Assembly (NCBI RefSeq): GCF_947501415.1
Contig: NZ_CANMVL010000012.1
Coordinates: forward strand, 1-64,000
From: an uncultured Halomonas sp.
Lineage (GTDB): Bacteria > Pseudomonadota > Gammaproteobacteria > Pseudomonadales > Halomonadaceae
DNA: 64,000 nucleotides
Reading direction: 5' to 3'
Numbering within the stretch: position 1 is the stretch's first letter; the number at the start of each line of letters is the position of its first letter. Of this stretch, positions 35,387-44,221 are shown piece after piece. Made by a program: the position numbers and the translations under genes. Under the pieces are notes generated by a model. That model was not told the origin of the DNA. It did no database searches and was given only the letters and a program-made list of their open reading frames with translations.

Positions 35387-35557
35387 CATGGCCAGGGTGG
35401 CTCCTGTTTCTTGTCCGGTTTTCATGATGCGGTCTCAGGGGGCGGATGTCGAAAGGCATGTCGAAATGGATAGCGAAACGGATGTTGCAAGGTCGATGTC
35501 TGGGATAGAGTCGACCCATGCCCCGTAGGGGGAGTGTTCAGCCAGGAGGAGAGCGCG

Positions 35558-36319
35558 ATGAATGCCAGCAAGATACTCGAGCAGCTGATGAAGCAGGCCG
35601 GTGGCTCCGGCAGCCGGTCCAGCGAGGGCGGCCAGGGCCTGGATATCAAGGGGATGCTCGACGGCCTCTCCCGTCAGTTTGGCGGTGGACAGGGCGGTGA
35701 TCGTCAGGAGGACGATAATCGGGGCAGTGGCTCGGGAATCGATGTCAAGAGCCTGCTGGGCGGTGGCGCCCTGGGGCTGCTGGTGGGCTCCAAGCGGGGC
35801 CGCAAGCTGGGCGGCAAGGCGCTCAAGTACGGCGCCATCGCCGGCGTGGGAGCGCTGGCCTGGAAGGCGTGGCAGAACTCGCGCGACGGCGCCTCCTCAT
35901 CAGGCGGGCAGGCCGGTGCAGCGCCCGCCGAGGGTGAGCCGGTGGAACAGCTGGGGGGCGAGGCGCGCGAGCGGCGCAGCCTGGAGCTGCTGCAGGCGAT
36001 GATCATGGCCGCCCGCGCCGACGGTCATATCGATGATCAGGAGCGGGAGCTGATCGCCGGCCAGATCGATGCCCTGGGGGCCGATCAGGAGCTGCATGCC
36101 TGGGTGGAGCGTCAGCTCCAGGCGCCGCTGGACGCCGAGGCGCTGGCGGCGCAGGTCGATTCGCCCCAGGCGGCCCGCGAGATGTACCTGATCAGCGTGG
36201 CGGTGGTCGACGAGCAGAACGCCATGGAGCGCGCCTGGCTCGACCAGCTGGGTCGTGCCCTGTCACTGCCGGGGGAGGTGACCACGGAGCTTGAACATCA
36301 GGCCCGGGAGGCCGGTTGA
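35558..36319 (+). CDS. TerB/DUF533-family protein (YebE-like)
   Basis: A 253-residue protein: a Gly/Ser-rich N-terminal region with a helical start (MNASKILEQLMKQ), a glycine-zipper-like hydrophobic stretch (SLLGGGALGLLVGSKRGRKLGG, read in blocks at about 63-85), a flexible linker, and a C-terminal helical TerB-like domain (about 135-250; AMIMAARADGHIDDQERELI). E. coli YebE has the same plan and is an inner-membrane protein linked to envelope stress. AGGAGGA lies 7 bases before the ATG. The stop overlaps the pgpA start. Confidence 0.8.
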   Translation: MNASKILEQLMKQAGGSGSRSSEGGQGLDIKGMLDGLSRQFGGGQGGDRQEDDNRGSGSGIDVKSLLGGGALGLLVGSKRGRKLGGKALKYGAIAGVGALAWKAWQNSRDGASSSGGQAGAAPAEGEPVEQLGGEARERRSLELLQAMIMAARADGHIDDQERELIAGQIDALGADQELHAWVERQLQAPLDAEALAAQVDSPQAAREMYLISVAVVDEQNAMERAWLDQLGRALSLPGEVTTELEHQAREAG

Positions 36320-36792
36320 TGGTCGACCCCCTGATGACCCTGGCCACCGGCCTCGGTCTGGGGCTCTCGCCCTGGGCCTCGGGCACGCTGGGCTCGCTGC
36401 TCGGCCTGCCGCTGGCCTGGTGGCTGCTGGGGCGCACCCGGAGGATGCAGATCGTGGTCACGCTGGCGCTGCTGCTGGCCGCGGTGCCAGTATGTCACCT
36501 GGCCGAGCAGGCGCTGGGCGACAAGGATGACGGTCGTATCGTGCTCGACGAGATCGTCGCCTTCCCGGTGGCGGTAGTGGGTCAGGCGGCGGCGCGTCAG
36601 CCTCTGGCGCTGGCGTCCGCCTTCGTGGTCTATCGTGTGTTCGACGCCACCAAGCCGCCGCCGGTGAGCCTGGTCGAGGCCATGCCCGGCGGCGTCGGCA
36701 TCGTGCTCGACGACGTGATCGCCGCGGCCATGACCTGGCTGGTGATGGCCGGTGGCCTGATGCTCTGGCGGCGGCGTCTGGCCTCTTGGTGA
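36319..36792 (+). CDS. pgpA: phosphatidylglycerophosphatase A
   Basis: Membrane phosphatase that makes phosphatidylglycerol from its phosphate; 157 residues. GLGLSPWASGTLGSLLGLPLAW (in blocks near residue 14) and KDDGRIVLDEIVAF (about 73-86) match the PgpA motifs with the acidic metal-binding pair, and PGGVGIVLDDVIAA closes the domain. The ATG at 36319 overlaps the upstream stop (TGATG), so it is coupled to the TerB-like gene. In many gammaproteobacteria pgpA follows thiL and ribE; here the partner differs. Its last 163 bp overlap the end of the opposing phosphatase gene. Confidence 0.88.
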   Translation: MVDPLMTLATGLGLGLSPWASGTLGSLLGLPLAWWLLGRTRRMQIVVTLALLLAAVPVCHLAEQALGDKDDGRIVLDEIVAFPVAVVGQAAARQPLALASAFVVYRVFDATKPPPVSLVEAMPGGVGIVLDDVIAAAMTWLVMAGGLMLWRRRLASW

Positions 36793-38708
36793 GACTCCGG
36801 TGGAAAGCGCACCTCGAAGCCGCGGGCGTCCAGCTGGCGGATATCGCGGGGGCGGCCTTGTTCATCGAAGTCGACCAGGCCGATCCCGCTGCCGTTCCAG
36901 AGCCGCTCTCCGGCGCGGGCACGATCCGGATCGCGGGGCGTGATGGCCAGGCGTCGGCGCTTGGTGAGCCAGTTGAGCGGTGACCAGGGCGCATAGAGCC
37001 AGCGGTTCAGGCGGTCGAACCAGTCGAGCAGGGTGTCGGGAAAGGCGTTCTTGATGCCGCTGGAGGTGATCTGCCAGAGCCGCGGACCGTGGCTGCGCTG
37101 TCGGATTCGGATATCGTAGGCGAAGGAGTAGTGCACGTCGCCGGAGAGGATGACGTAGTTCCCCGGGGTGCGCGAGTGGCGGAAGATATTGAGCAGCACC
37201 TTGGCGGCGCCGCGGTGAGCCATCCAGTTCTCGGCATCGACCACCAGCGGCTTGCCGGCCAGGCTAAAGAGTTTCTGGATCACCTCGATCAGCTTGACGC
37301 CGAACATCGGCGCCGGCGAGACGATGATCGTCGAGGGGTGGCCGAGCAGTGCCTGCTGGAAGTCGCTGAGCGCCTCCCAGTCCATCAGCCCCGAGGGACG
37401 CTTGGGACTGCGCTCGCTGCGCCAGCGCCGGGTTCGGGTATCGAGCACCACCAGAGGTGGCTCCCCCGACACCTGGTACTCCCAGCCTTCGAAGCGCAGC
37501 AGGCGCTGGATCAGGGCATCCAGGGCATCGCCGTCGAGCCAGCCGCCATTCGCCCTGGCATCCTCGAGCACAGGCGTGCATTCATTCAGCGGTTCGGCCA
37601 GGCGTTCGGGGTCGTTGCCCCAGCCCTGGCACAGCAGGTAGCCCAGCAGGGCGTTGCCGATGATGCGCCGAGAGAAGGGGTGGCCGTAGGCGGTGTGTTC
37701 CCAGTCGGCGGTGAGGTTCCAGTCGTCGGTGATATCGTGATCATCGAAGATCATCAGGGTGGGCAGCCGAGCGAGCAGGCGCGCGCAGGCCGGCAACCCC
37801 GCCACGAAGCGCTCGATTACCCTCTGCTGTTCGCGGAACAGCGCCGTATGCTCGGCGTCGAGCGTCGGCGGTCCCGCCTCGATCAGCTCCCAGGGCGTCG
37901 GCGACCACACCAGCAGATACATGGCGACCATCTCGGCGAAGGTGGCCAGATGGTTGTGGGCATTGGCCGAGGTGAAGACCGGCTTGCGCACGCCGCCGAA
38001 GAAGCGCTCTCGCAGATTCTCCGAGCTCTCGACATCGGGCAGCAGCGACTCGCGATCGTAATAGTGTGCGGCGTCGCCATGCAGCGCCCGGCTATCGGCC
38101 ACCACGGCACCCTCCAGCGGCTCGTCGAACAGTTCCAGGCGATGGATCAGTGCATGAATCGCCACCAGCATGGGGCCGGCGACATCGTCGGCATAGACCT
38201 GGTCGCCGGTCATCAGCAGCCAGGCGGGGCGCTCCTCGGGGGCTGCGCGACGCTCGGCCAGCCACGCCTCGGCGCGCACCAGGCCGTCGCCGCCGTCGTG
38301 GTGGGGCTTGCGACAGGAGCCATGCAGCAGCCGGTGGTGGCGACTGGCCAGCACGAAGGTGGGCAGTTCGCCATCGGCGTCGAGAAGATGTGGCCCCCAG
38401 TCGGCGATGCCGCGCTCCTGATCATCATCGTGCAGGCGAAGGTCGTAGGCGATCAGGGTGTCCCGAGGCAGCGGGTCCTCCAGTGGCAGGTCGATCAGAT
38501 AGAGCCAGGCGTGACGCCCCACCGGCACTCGCCGGCAATGATCGTCGGCAATGGCTAGCCGACGAGGCGACTCATTCGTGGGAGCCAGCTCGAGCGATAG
38601 CGACAGGGGGCGGCTGGTGGCCAGCCACAGTGCCAGGCGGTCGGGAGCCAGGCGGCGCAGCAGGGGGCCGGCGAGCACATCGGGCAGGGGAGTCGTATCT
38701 TGCGGCAT
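36630..38708 (-). CDS. PhoD-like metallophosphatase, 3' end running into pgpA
   Basis: A 692-residue cytoplasmic-looking protein (no signal peptide) with the PhoD-like motifs HGSCRKPHHDGGD, LMTGDQVYADDVAGPM, IFDDHDITDDWN and ILSGDVHYSFAYDI. The Asp and His residues are the expected metal ligands for calcium/iron phosphodiesterase chemistry. The domain reaches about residue 640 (FEVRFPPES). The last 54 residues are low-complexity (AITSQVMAAAITSSSTMPTP) and lie antisense to pgpA. The ancestral stop has apparently been lost, giving a 163-bp tail-to-tail overlap. ATG 38708 has AAGGA 6 bases upstream. Confidence 0.82.
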   Translation of the reverse strand: MPQDTTPLPDVLAGPLLRRLAPDRLALWLATSRPLSLSLELAPTNESPRRLAIADDHCRRVPVGRHAWLYLIDLPLEDPLPRDTLIAYDLRLHDDDQERGIADWGPHLLDADGELPTFVLASRHHRLLHGSCRKPHHDGGDGLVRAEAWLAERRAAPEERPAWLLMTGDQVYADDVAGPMLVAIHALIHRLELFDEPLEGAVVADSRALHGDAAHYYDRESLLPDVESSENLRERFFGGVRKPVFTSANAHNHLATFAEMVAMYLLVWSPTPWELIEAGPPTLDAEHTALFREQQRVIERFVAGLPACARLLARLPTLMIFDDHDITDDWNLTADWEHTAYGHPFSRRIIGNALLGYLLCQGWGNDPERLAEPLNECTPVLEDARANGGWLDGDALDALIQRLLRFEGWEYQVSGEPPLVVLDTRTRRWRSERSPKRPSGLMDWEALSDFQQALLGHPSTIIVSPAPMFGVKLIEVIQKLFSLAGKPLVVDAENWMAHRGAAKVLLNIFRHSRTPGNYVILSGDVHYSFAYDIRIRQRSHGPRLWQITSSGIKNAFPDTLLDWFDRLNRWLYAPWSPLNWLTKRRRLAITPRDPDRARAGERLWNGSGIGLVDFDEQGRPRDIRQLDARGFEVRFPPESHQEARRRRQSIRPPAITSQVMAAAITSSSTMPTPPGMASTRLTGGGLVASNTR

Positions 38709-38842
38709 GGCCATCCTTTGCTGATGTCAGTCTGTTCGGTGAGCCCCGGCGATCGATCTCCCTAGCCCCAGCCAAGTCAACCGACTACGCTGGCAGCGGC
38801 TTTGTTCCACGCCGCCCTTTTTCATTGATGGAGGTTACGACC

Positions 38843-39409
38843 ATGACCGTGCTGCTGATCGGCCTGTTGATCTTTCTCGGGACGCACTCGGTGCGCATTC
38901 TTGCCGATGACTGGCGAGGCGCCCAGATTCGGCGGATGGGTGAGCTGCCCTGGAAGGCGGCCTATTCGGCGGCTTCGATTCTCGGGCTGGCCCTGGTGAT
39001 CTGGGGCTATGGTCAGACGCGCCTGGATCCGGTGTGGATCTGGCAGCCGCCGGTGGCGCTGCGCCATGTCGTATCGCTGTTCATGATACCCGCCTTCGTG
39101 CTGCTGGTGGCGGCATATGTGCCACGTAACCACCTCAAGGCGAGGCTTGGTCATCCGATGATCCTGGGCGTGAAGCTCTGGGCCTTCGCCCATCTGCTGG
39201 CCAACGGGCGGCTGGGGGATATCGTGCTGTTCGGCGCCTTCCTGGTGTGGGCGATCTTCGATTTCCGGTCGGCCCGTCGTCGTCCACGTACAGAGATGGC
39301 GGCCCCGAGCGCGGCGGGCACCGTCACGACCGTGGTGGCCGGCCTGGTGGCCTATCTCGTGTTCGCCTTTTATCTGCATACATGGCTGATCGGCGTGCCG
39401 GTGATGTAA
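38843..39409 (+). CDS. NnrU family membrane protein
   Basis: A 188-residue integral membrane protein with about five to six segments and the NnrU pattern: GLLIFLGTHSVRI at the start, WKAAYSAASILGLALVIWGY, PRNHLKARLGHPMILGVKLWAFAHLLANG (in blocks at about 97-126) and LVWAIFDFRSARRR. NnrU is associated with nitric-oxide/denitrification loci and isoprenoid-like membrane enzymes, but its exact activity is unknown. No nitrate or nitrite genes are near. GGAGG precedes ATG 38843 by 8 bases, which rejects the long frame that extends upstream. Confidence 0.82.
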   Translation: MTVLLIGLLIFLGTHSVRILADDWRGAQIRRMGELPWKAAYSAASILGLALVIWGYGQTRLDPVWIWQPPVALRHVVSLFMIPAFVLLVAAYVPRNHLKARLGHPMILGVKLWAFAHLLANGRLGDIVLFGAFLVWAIFDFRSARRRPRTEMAAPSAAGTVTTVVAGLVAYLVFAFYLHTWLIGVPVM

Positions 39410-39414
39410 GGCGT

Positions 39415-40764
39415 TCAGCCGCTCTCGTGCAGCGCGCTGCCGGGGAGCCAGAGCCGGGCACGCAGCCCCGCCTGCTCGGCGCTGTCGAGGGTTAATCTGC
39501 CGCCGTGGAGTTCCGTCAGGTCCTTGACGATGGCCAGACCCAGGCCGCTTTTCGAGCGCTGCTCGTCGAGGCGCACACCACGCGCCATGGCGGCCCGGCG
39601 TTGGGTGGGATCCATGCCCGGGCCGTCGTCCTCCACCGCCAGCCATACACCCCCGGCTTCCTCTCCGCCGCTTAGCCGGACGCGCGTTTCGGCCCAGCGC
39701 AGGGCGTTGTCGAGCAGGTTGCCGACCATCTCCTGGAGGTCCTGGGCATCCATGCGCAGAGAGAGCGGTGCCGGCAGCTCGGCATGCAGGGCGATGCCGC
39801 GACGCTCGGCCAGTCGGCCCAGGCCTTCGATGATCGGAGCCAGCACCTCCCCCACCGTGATGCGTGGCGCCAGGCCGGCATCACCCGCTGCCGTGGCCCG
39901 GGCCAGGTGGTGCTGCACGGCGGTATCGATGCGCAGGAGCTCGGCGCGGAGTCGGCTGCGGCGGGGCTCCTCGAGGCCGTCGGCGAGGGTCATCAGCGTA
40001 CTGACCGGGGTCTTGAGGGCGTGGGCCAGATTGCCTGCCGCATGGCGGGCGTGGGTCATCAGCCGTCGGTCGCGCTCCAGCACGCCGTTCATGGCCGTTG
40101 CCAGGCGGGACAGCTCTGCGGGTAACCGGGTGTCGAGACGCTCGGTGTCGCCATCCTCCACTCGGCGGAGGTCCCGGCGCAGGCGACGCAGCGGCGCCAG
40201 CCCCCAGTGGATCTGCAGCGCCAGGGCGGCCAGCAGCAGCGCGCCCAGCCCGGTCAGGGAGAGCGCTACCAGGCGGTCGAAGCGGGCCTGCTCGGCATCC
40301 AGTGGCTCACGCGAGATGGCCACGGCGACATGCAGGGGTGAGGCCAGCGGGGCGAGCCGGATATCGCGCTCGATGGCGCGCAGCGAGGTGTCGCGCGGTC
40401 CCTGGATATCACGCAGGAGAACCTCGTGATGGGGGGCGGTGGCTAGGCGCTGATCCCATAGCGAGCGCGAGGTGAGGGTGTGCTTACCCCCGTCGCTGAT
40501 CTGCCAGTACCAGCCCGAGAACACCCGCGCGAAGCGCGTCTCCCCCAGAGAGCGCTGCTGGACCAGCGTGCCCGCGGCATCATCCCAGGCCAGGCCGGCG
40601 ATCACTACCTGCAGCAGCGATTCGAGTCGCTGGTCGAAGGCCGCGGTGGTGGTCGCCTGGAAGTGGCGAGTGAGGCCGATGCCGGCCAGCGGCAGTGCCA
40701 GGATCAGGATCAGCAGGCTGGCCAGCATCAGCCGAGTGGCCAGGGAGAGGCGTCGCAAGTTCAT
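39415..40764 (-). CDS. sensor histidine kinase, PhoQ/QseC-like
   Basis: A 449-residue inner-membrane kinase: first membrane segment at about 11-32, a periplasmic sensor loop of about 130 residues, second segment at about 166-186, HAMP, then the dimerisation His in ARHAAGNLAHALKTPVS (about residue 247). ATP-site boxes follow: NLLDNALRW (N), VEDDGPGM (G1) and GLGLAIVKDL (G2). It pairs with the response regulator whose stop overlaps its start. The PepSY protein co-encoded upstream, and another diverging, are common partners of PhoPQ-like systems that sense cations or peptides. Confidence 0.88.
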   Translation of the reverse strand: MNLRRLSLATRLMLASLLILILALPLAGIGLTRHFQATTTAAFDQRLESLLQVVIAGLAWDDAAGTLVQQRSLGETRFARVFSGWYWQISDGGKHTLTSRSLWDQRLATAPHHEVLLRDIQGPRDTSLRAIERDIRLAPLASPLHVAVAISREPLDAEQARFDRLVALSLTGLGALLLAALALQIHWGLAPLRRLRRDLRRVEDGDTERLDTRLPAELSRLATAMNGVLERDRRLMTHARHAAGNLAHALKTPVSTLMTLADGLEEPRRSRLRAELLRIDTAVQHHLARATAAGDAGLAPRITVGEVLAPIIEGLGRLAERRGIALHAELPAPLSLRMDAQDLQEMVGNLLDNALRWAETRVRLSGGEEAGGVWLAVEDDGPGMDPTQRRAAMARGVRLDEQRSKSGLGLAIVKDLTELHGGRLTLDSAEQAGLRARLWLPGSALHESG

Positions 40765-41432
40765 GGAGGCGGAGTGTCGCCGACCAGGCGGTAGCCCTGA
40801 CCGCGCAGGGTCTCGATGCGCGTTGCGCCCAGCTTGCGACGCAGGCGACTGATCTGCACATCGATAACATTGGAGTCGGGCTCGTGGTCACGGTCGTAGA
40901 CGTGTTCGGCGAGCTCGCTGCGACTGACCACCCGGGGGGCGGCATGGGCCAGGTAGGCGAGCAGGCGTGACTCCTGGGCGGTGAGGCTGATGGGGCGGCC
41001 GGCCAGGGTGACGCTGCCGCTGTGGGTGTCTAGGCTGAGCTCGCCGACTCTCAGTACCGGGTGAGCATGGCCATGGCTGCGCCGGACCAGGGCGCGAAGT
41101 CGGAACAGCACCTCGGCGGTCTCGAAGGGCTTGGTCACATAGTCATCGGCACCGGCCGAGAAGCCGGCGGCCTTGTCGGCCCAGCGGGTGCGTGCGGTAA
41201 GCACCAGCACCGGCAGCTCGATGCCATCTTCACGCCACTCGGCGAGCCAGCGACTGCCGTCACCGTCGGGCAGGCCCAGGTCGAGAATCACCGCGTCATA
41301 GACTTCGGTGCGCACCAGAAAGTCCGCCTCGCTGCCGTTTTCGGCACGTTCGAGCAGCAGCCCCGCGTCGCCCAGCGCCTCGCCGAGAGCCTCACTCAGG
41401 GCGCGGTCGTCCTCCACCAGCAGTACCTTCAT
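40761..41432 (-). CDS. OmpR/PhoP-family response regulator
   Basis: A 223-residue regulator with a receiver domain (acidic pair ED at 8-9, phospho-Asp in VILDLGLPDGDG at about 51, Thr in VLTAR, Lys in VTKPFE) and a winged-helix DNA-binding domain (about 125-220; LTAQESRLLAYLAHAAPRVVSRSELAEHVYD in blocks). The start overlaps the PepSY gene and its end overlaps the kinase start by ATGA. It probably autoregulates and controls the divergent PepSY gene; no operator was identified by eye. Confidence 0.92.
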   Translation of the reverse strand: MKVLLVEDDRALSEALGEALGDAGLLLERAENGSEADFLVRTEVYDAVILDLGLPDGDGSRWLAEWREDGIELPVLVLTARTRWADKAAGFSAGADDYVTKPFETAEVLFRLRALVRRSHGHAHPVLRVGELSLDTHSGSVTLAGRPISLTAQESRLLAYLAHAAPRVVSRSELAEHVYDRDHEPDSNVIDVQISRLRRKLGATRIETLRGQGYRLVGDTPPP

Positions 41433-41797
41433 GGCGAATCCTCCCGGCGACGCATGGCATCGATCTTCACCCCCTCCATGCCGACCAGCTCGCCGCTCTC
41501 GGCGTCGAACTCGAACTCCACCACCTGACCCTGGGGGCCGAGCATCTCGATCTCGTAGGCGAGGCGGCCATCGTCGCGCTCCAGCTCTACTTCCAGTATC
41601 TGACCCGCGTAGCGTGCCTCCAGCCAGTCGAGCAGCGTGGGAAGCGGCACGATTCGCTCCTCGCGTACCGCCGCATGGAGGTCATGCCAGTGGTCATCCG
41701 CCGATACGGGGGCAGCGCCCTGGAGCAGCAGCAGGGCGACCAGCATCGGCAAGCCAGGGCGGTGGGGGAAGGGAAGGGGAAGAGAGGCTGTCATCAT
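41429..41797 (-). CDS. PepSY-domain periplasmic protein (two-component operon)
   Basis: About 122 residues: a signal peptide (FPHRPGLPMLVALLLLQGAAPVSA) and one PepSY-like domain (LPTLLDWLEARYAGQILEVELERDDGRLAYEIEMLGPQG in blocks). PepSY domains are thought to inhibit peptidases or act as periplasmic sensors or brakes. First gene of a three-gene operon with the response regulator and kinase. The start is uncertain: ATG 41797 or 41794, both with weak ribosome sites. Confidence 0.75.
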   Translation of the reverse strand: MMTASLPLPFPHRPGLPMLVALLLLQGAAPVSADDHWHDLHAAVREERIVPLPTLLDWLEARYAGQILEVELERDDGRLAYEIEMLGPQGQVVEFEFDAESGELVGMEGVKIDAMRRREDSP

Positions 41798-41909
41798 GTG
41801 GACAGGGTGCCAGGCGGAACATGAACAGAGCATGAACGCTGGCGTCACCCTGGGGCAAGGTCAGCGGGTGTGTAATGGCCTGGCAATCCGAAGAGAGGAG
41901 GTATCTACC

Positions 41910-42389
41910 ATGCAACGAGCTATGCAACGTCCCCTGATCCTGGCCGGCTCCCTGGCCGTCCTGATGAGTGCCGCCGGCCTGGTCCAGGCCGCGGGAGATC
42001 GTCTGGCGGCAGAGCGCCTCGATGAGGTGCTGGCCCAGGCCACTGATTTCGGTTTTCAGACCTTTGAGGAGATCGAGGCCAAGCGCGACGGCCGCTTCGA
42101 GGTGGAGGGCTGGCTCGATGAGGCGTGGCAGGCCGAGGTGCGCTTCGATCTTGCCAGCGGCGAGAGCTTCAAGGAGGAGCGCAAGCGGCGTGACAGCGGT
42201 GCCTGGGGGCTTAGTGAAGCCGAGGTGCGTGACGCCATGGCGCTGGCCGTGGCCGAGGGCCTGGTCGAGTTCGATGAGCTCCAGGCCGACCGCGAGGGTC
42301 GCATCGAGATCGAGGGCTATGACGCCGATGGTCGTGAGCTGGAGGTCAAGATCCTCGATGGCGAGGTGCTCGAGATAGAACGCGACTGA
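41910..42389 (+). CDS. tandem PepSY-domain periplasmic protein
   Basis: A 159-residue exported protein: signal peptide (LILAGSLAVLMSAAGLVQAAG), then two repeats of the PepSY pattern. The first is VLAQATDFGFQTFEEIEAKRDGRFEVEGW (about 33-62 in blocks) and the second is AVAEGLVEFDELQADREGRIEIEGYDADG (about 110-138). It diverges from the two-component operon, and AGAGGAGG is 8 bases upstream of its ATG. It is a likely target and periplasmic partner of that system, by analogy with PhoPQ-linked PepSY proteins. Confidence 0.78.
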   Translation: MQRAMQRPLILAGSLAVLMSAAGLVQAAGDRLAAERLDEVLAQATDFGFQTFEEIEAKRDGRFEVEGWLDEAWQAEVRFDLASGESFKEERKRRDSGAWGLSEAEVRDAMALAVAEGLVEFDELQADREGRIEIEGYDADGRELEVKILDGEVLEIERD

Positions 42390-42433
42390 ACCGCCGTCGG
42401 GGAGCCCGCCCGTTAACCAACGCAGGCATGCAG

Positions 42434-42468
42434 AAGAGGGCCCGGCGCATCAGGCGTCGGGCCCTCTT
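42434..42468. terminator. bidirectional terminator hairpin
   Basis: AAGAGGGCCCG and CGGGCCCTCTT form a perfect 11-bp stem around 13 bases, placed between the convergent PepSY gene and the glutamate-synthase-domain gene. T-tracts are short on both strands. Confidence 0.7.
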
Positions 42469-42486
42469 GTCGGGTGATGGAGCGGA

Positions 42487-44142
42487 CTAGTAGAGCTTGC
42501 TGTCGCGCAGCCTCGTCAGTGCCTCGGGTGGGGCGAAACTATCGGCGCTGGCGCTCTCCCAGTAGTCGCGAAACACCGGGTGGCGCTCGGCACCGCCCAC
42601 CAGCAGCTCGCCCGGGGTCAGGAAGTCATGGAGCTCGGCGAAGCTCTTTACCTTGTGGCGTGTGAGGCGGTGGGAGATATGCTCCGGGCCCAGCTCGGAG
42701 GAGTGGCGAAGCCCCGCGGCGCCGAGCATCTCGGCCAGGGCGGCAACGGTGTTGGCATGGAAGCTTGCCACCCGGTGCGCCTTGGTCGGCACGTCCAGGC
42801 GGCTGCCGCGCAGGGTGTCCTGGGTGGCCACGCCGCTGGGGCAGCGGTCGGTGTGGCAGCTGCGGGCCTGGATGCAGCCCAGGGCAAACATGAAGCCCCG
42901 GGCAGCGTTGCACCAGTCGGCCCCCAGCGCCATGGCGCGTGCGATATCGAAGGCGTTGACCAGCTTGCCGGCCGCGGCCAGGTTCACACGGTCGCGCAGA
43001 CCGGCCCCCACCAGGGTGTTGTGGACCAGCAGCAGGGCCTCGTCCAGCGGCATCCCCAGGCGGTTGATGAACTCCAGGGGGGCGGCGCCGGTGCCGCCTT
43101 CACCGCCGTCGACCACCACGAAGTCGGGGTGCTCACCGGCCTCGAGCATCGCCTTGACGATGGCGAACCACTCCCAGGGGTGGCCGATGGCCAGCTTGAT
43201 GCCCACGGGCTTGTCGCCGGCGAGCTCACGCAGCCGCACGATGAAATCGATCAACTCGCGAGGGGTGGTGAAGGCCGTGTGAGCCGCCGGGGAGATGACG
43301 TCGCGCCCCGGGGGGACGCCGCGGGTGCTGGCGATCTCCTCGGTGACCTTGGCGCCGGGCAGGATGCCGCCGTGGCCCGGCTTGGCACCCTGGGAGAGTT
43401 TGATCTCGATCATCCTGACGGCGTTATCCCGAGCGTTCTCGCGGAAGCGCTCGGGGTCGAAGTCACCCGCCTCGTTGCGGCAGCCGAAGTAGCCCGAACC
43501 GATCTCCCACACCAGGTCACCACCGCGGCGGTGATAGGGCGAGATGGCCCCTTCGCCGGTGTCGTGATAGAAGCCGCCTTCGCAGGCGCCATCGTTGAGG
43601 GCACTGATGGCGTTGGCGGAGAGCGCGCCGAAGCTCATCGCCGAGATATTGAACACGCTGGCCGAGTAGGGCTTGGTGCGTTCTGCCCCCACGGTGATAC
43701 GCAGGCTGGTGGGGTCGATATGGGCCGGCGCCAGGGAGGGGCTTATCCATTCGTAGCCGGGGTGGCGCATATGATGCAGCGAGCCGAATGGCCGCTTGTC
43801 GCTGACATTCTTGGCGCGCTGGTAGATCAGCCGGCGCTGTTCGCGGGAGAAGGGCACCTCCTCGGTGTCGCTCTGGATAAAGTACTGGCGGATCTCCGGA
43901 CCGAACGACTCCAGGTTGTAGCGCAGGTGGGCCAGGATCGGGTAGTTGCGGCTGACCGTGCGGCCGCGCTGGCACACATCATAGGTGCCCAGGGCGGAGA
44001 GCAGGCCGAAGGCGAGCACCCCCCATCCCCAACCGGCATCGGCGGTGATCAGACCGATCAGGCTGACGGCCAGGCCCAGCAGGCTGAGTGCGTAGGCGCT
44101 GAAACGCAGGGGAAACGACGCGAGAGGTGACAGGCGGAACAT
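42487..44142 (-). CDS. glutamate-synthase-domain FMN/3Fe-4S membrane-anchored protein
   Basis: A 551-residue protein with two N-terminal membrane segments (about 10-50) followed by the FMN-binding central domain of glutamate synthase. SAMSFGALSANAISALNDGA and KPGHGGILPGAKVTEEIA are FMN and substrate-loop blocks, and CIQARSCHTDRCPSG carries the 3Fe-4S spacing CX5CX4C. There is no amidotransferase domain, so it cannot use glutamine alone. Such stand-alone GltB2-like proteins are common but of uncertain reaction. GGAG is 7 bases before ATG 44142; a longer frame upstream is not supported. Confidence 0.85.
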   Translation of the reverse strand: MFRLSPLASFPLRFSAYALSLLGLAVSLIGLITADAGWGWGVLAFGLLSALGTYDVCQRGRTVSRNYPILAHLRYNLESFGPEIRQYFIQSDTEEVPFSREQRRLIYQRAKNVSDKRPFGSLHHMRHPGYEWISPSLAPAHIDPTSLRITVGAERTKPYSASVFNISAMSFGALSANAISALNDGACEGGFYHDTGEGAISPYHRRGGDLVWEIGSGYFGCRNEAGDFDPERFRENARDNAVRMIEIKLSQGAKPGHGGILPGAKVTEEIASTRGVPPGRDVISPAAHTAFTTPRELIDFIVRLRELAGDKPVGIKLAIGHPWEWFAIVKAMLEAGEHPDFVVVDGGEGGTGAAPLEFINRLGMPLDEALLLVHNTLVGAGLRDRVNLAAAGKLVNAFDIARAMALGADWCNAARGFMFALGCIQARSCHTDRCPSGVATQDTLRGSRLDVPTKAHRVASFHANTVAALAEMLGAAGLRHSSELGPEHISHRLTRHKVKSFAELHDFLTPGELLVGGAERHPVFRDYWESASADSFAPPEALTRLRDSKLY

Positions 44143-44221
44143 GACGCACTCCGATTTGTGGTGATTCGGTGAGGGGGTGCCCCACCGCAGGGGACGGGTA
44201 GGGCGACAATGTAGGGCAGCG

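Noticed and set aside
37089..38558. 489-codon open frame on the + strand
   Set aside because: It lies antisense to the PhoD-like gene, has a Gln/His/Val-rich composition typical of the shadow frame of GC-rich genes, no ribosome site and no domain.
42580..44130. 516-codon open frame on the + strand
   Set aside because: Antisense shadow of the glutamate-synthase-domain gene, which has all its cofactor motifs on the minus strand.
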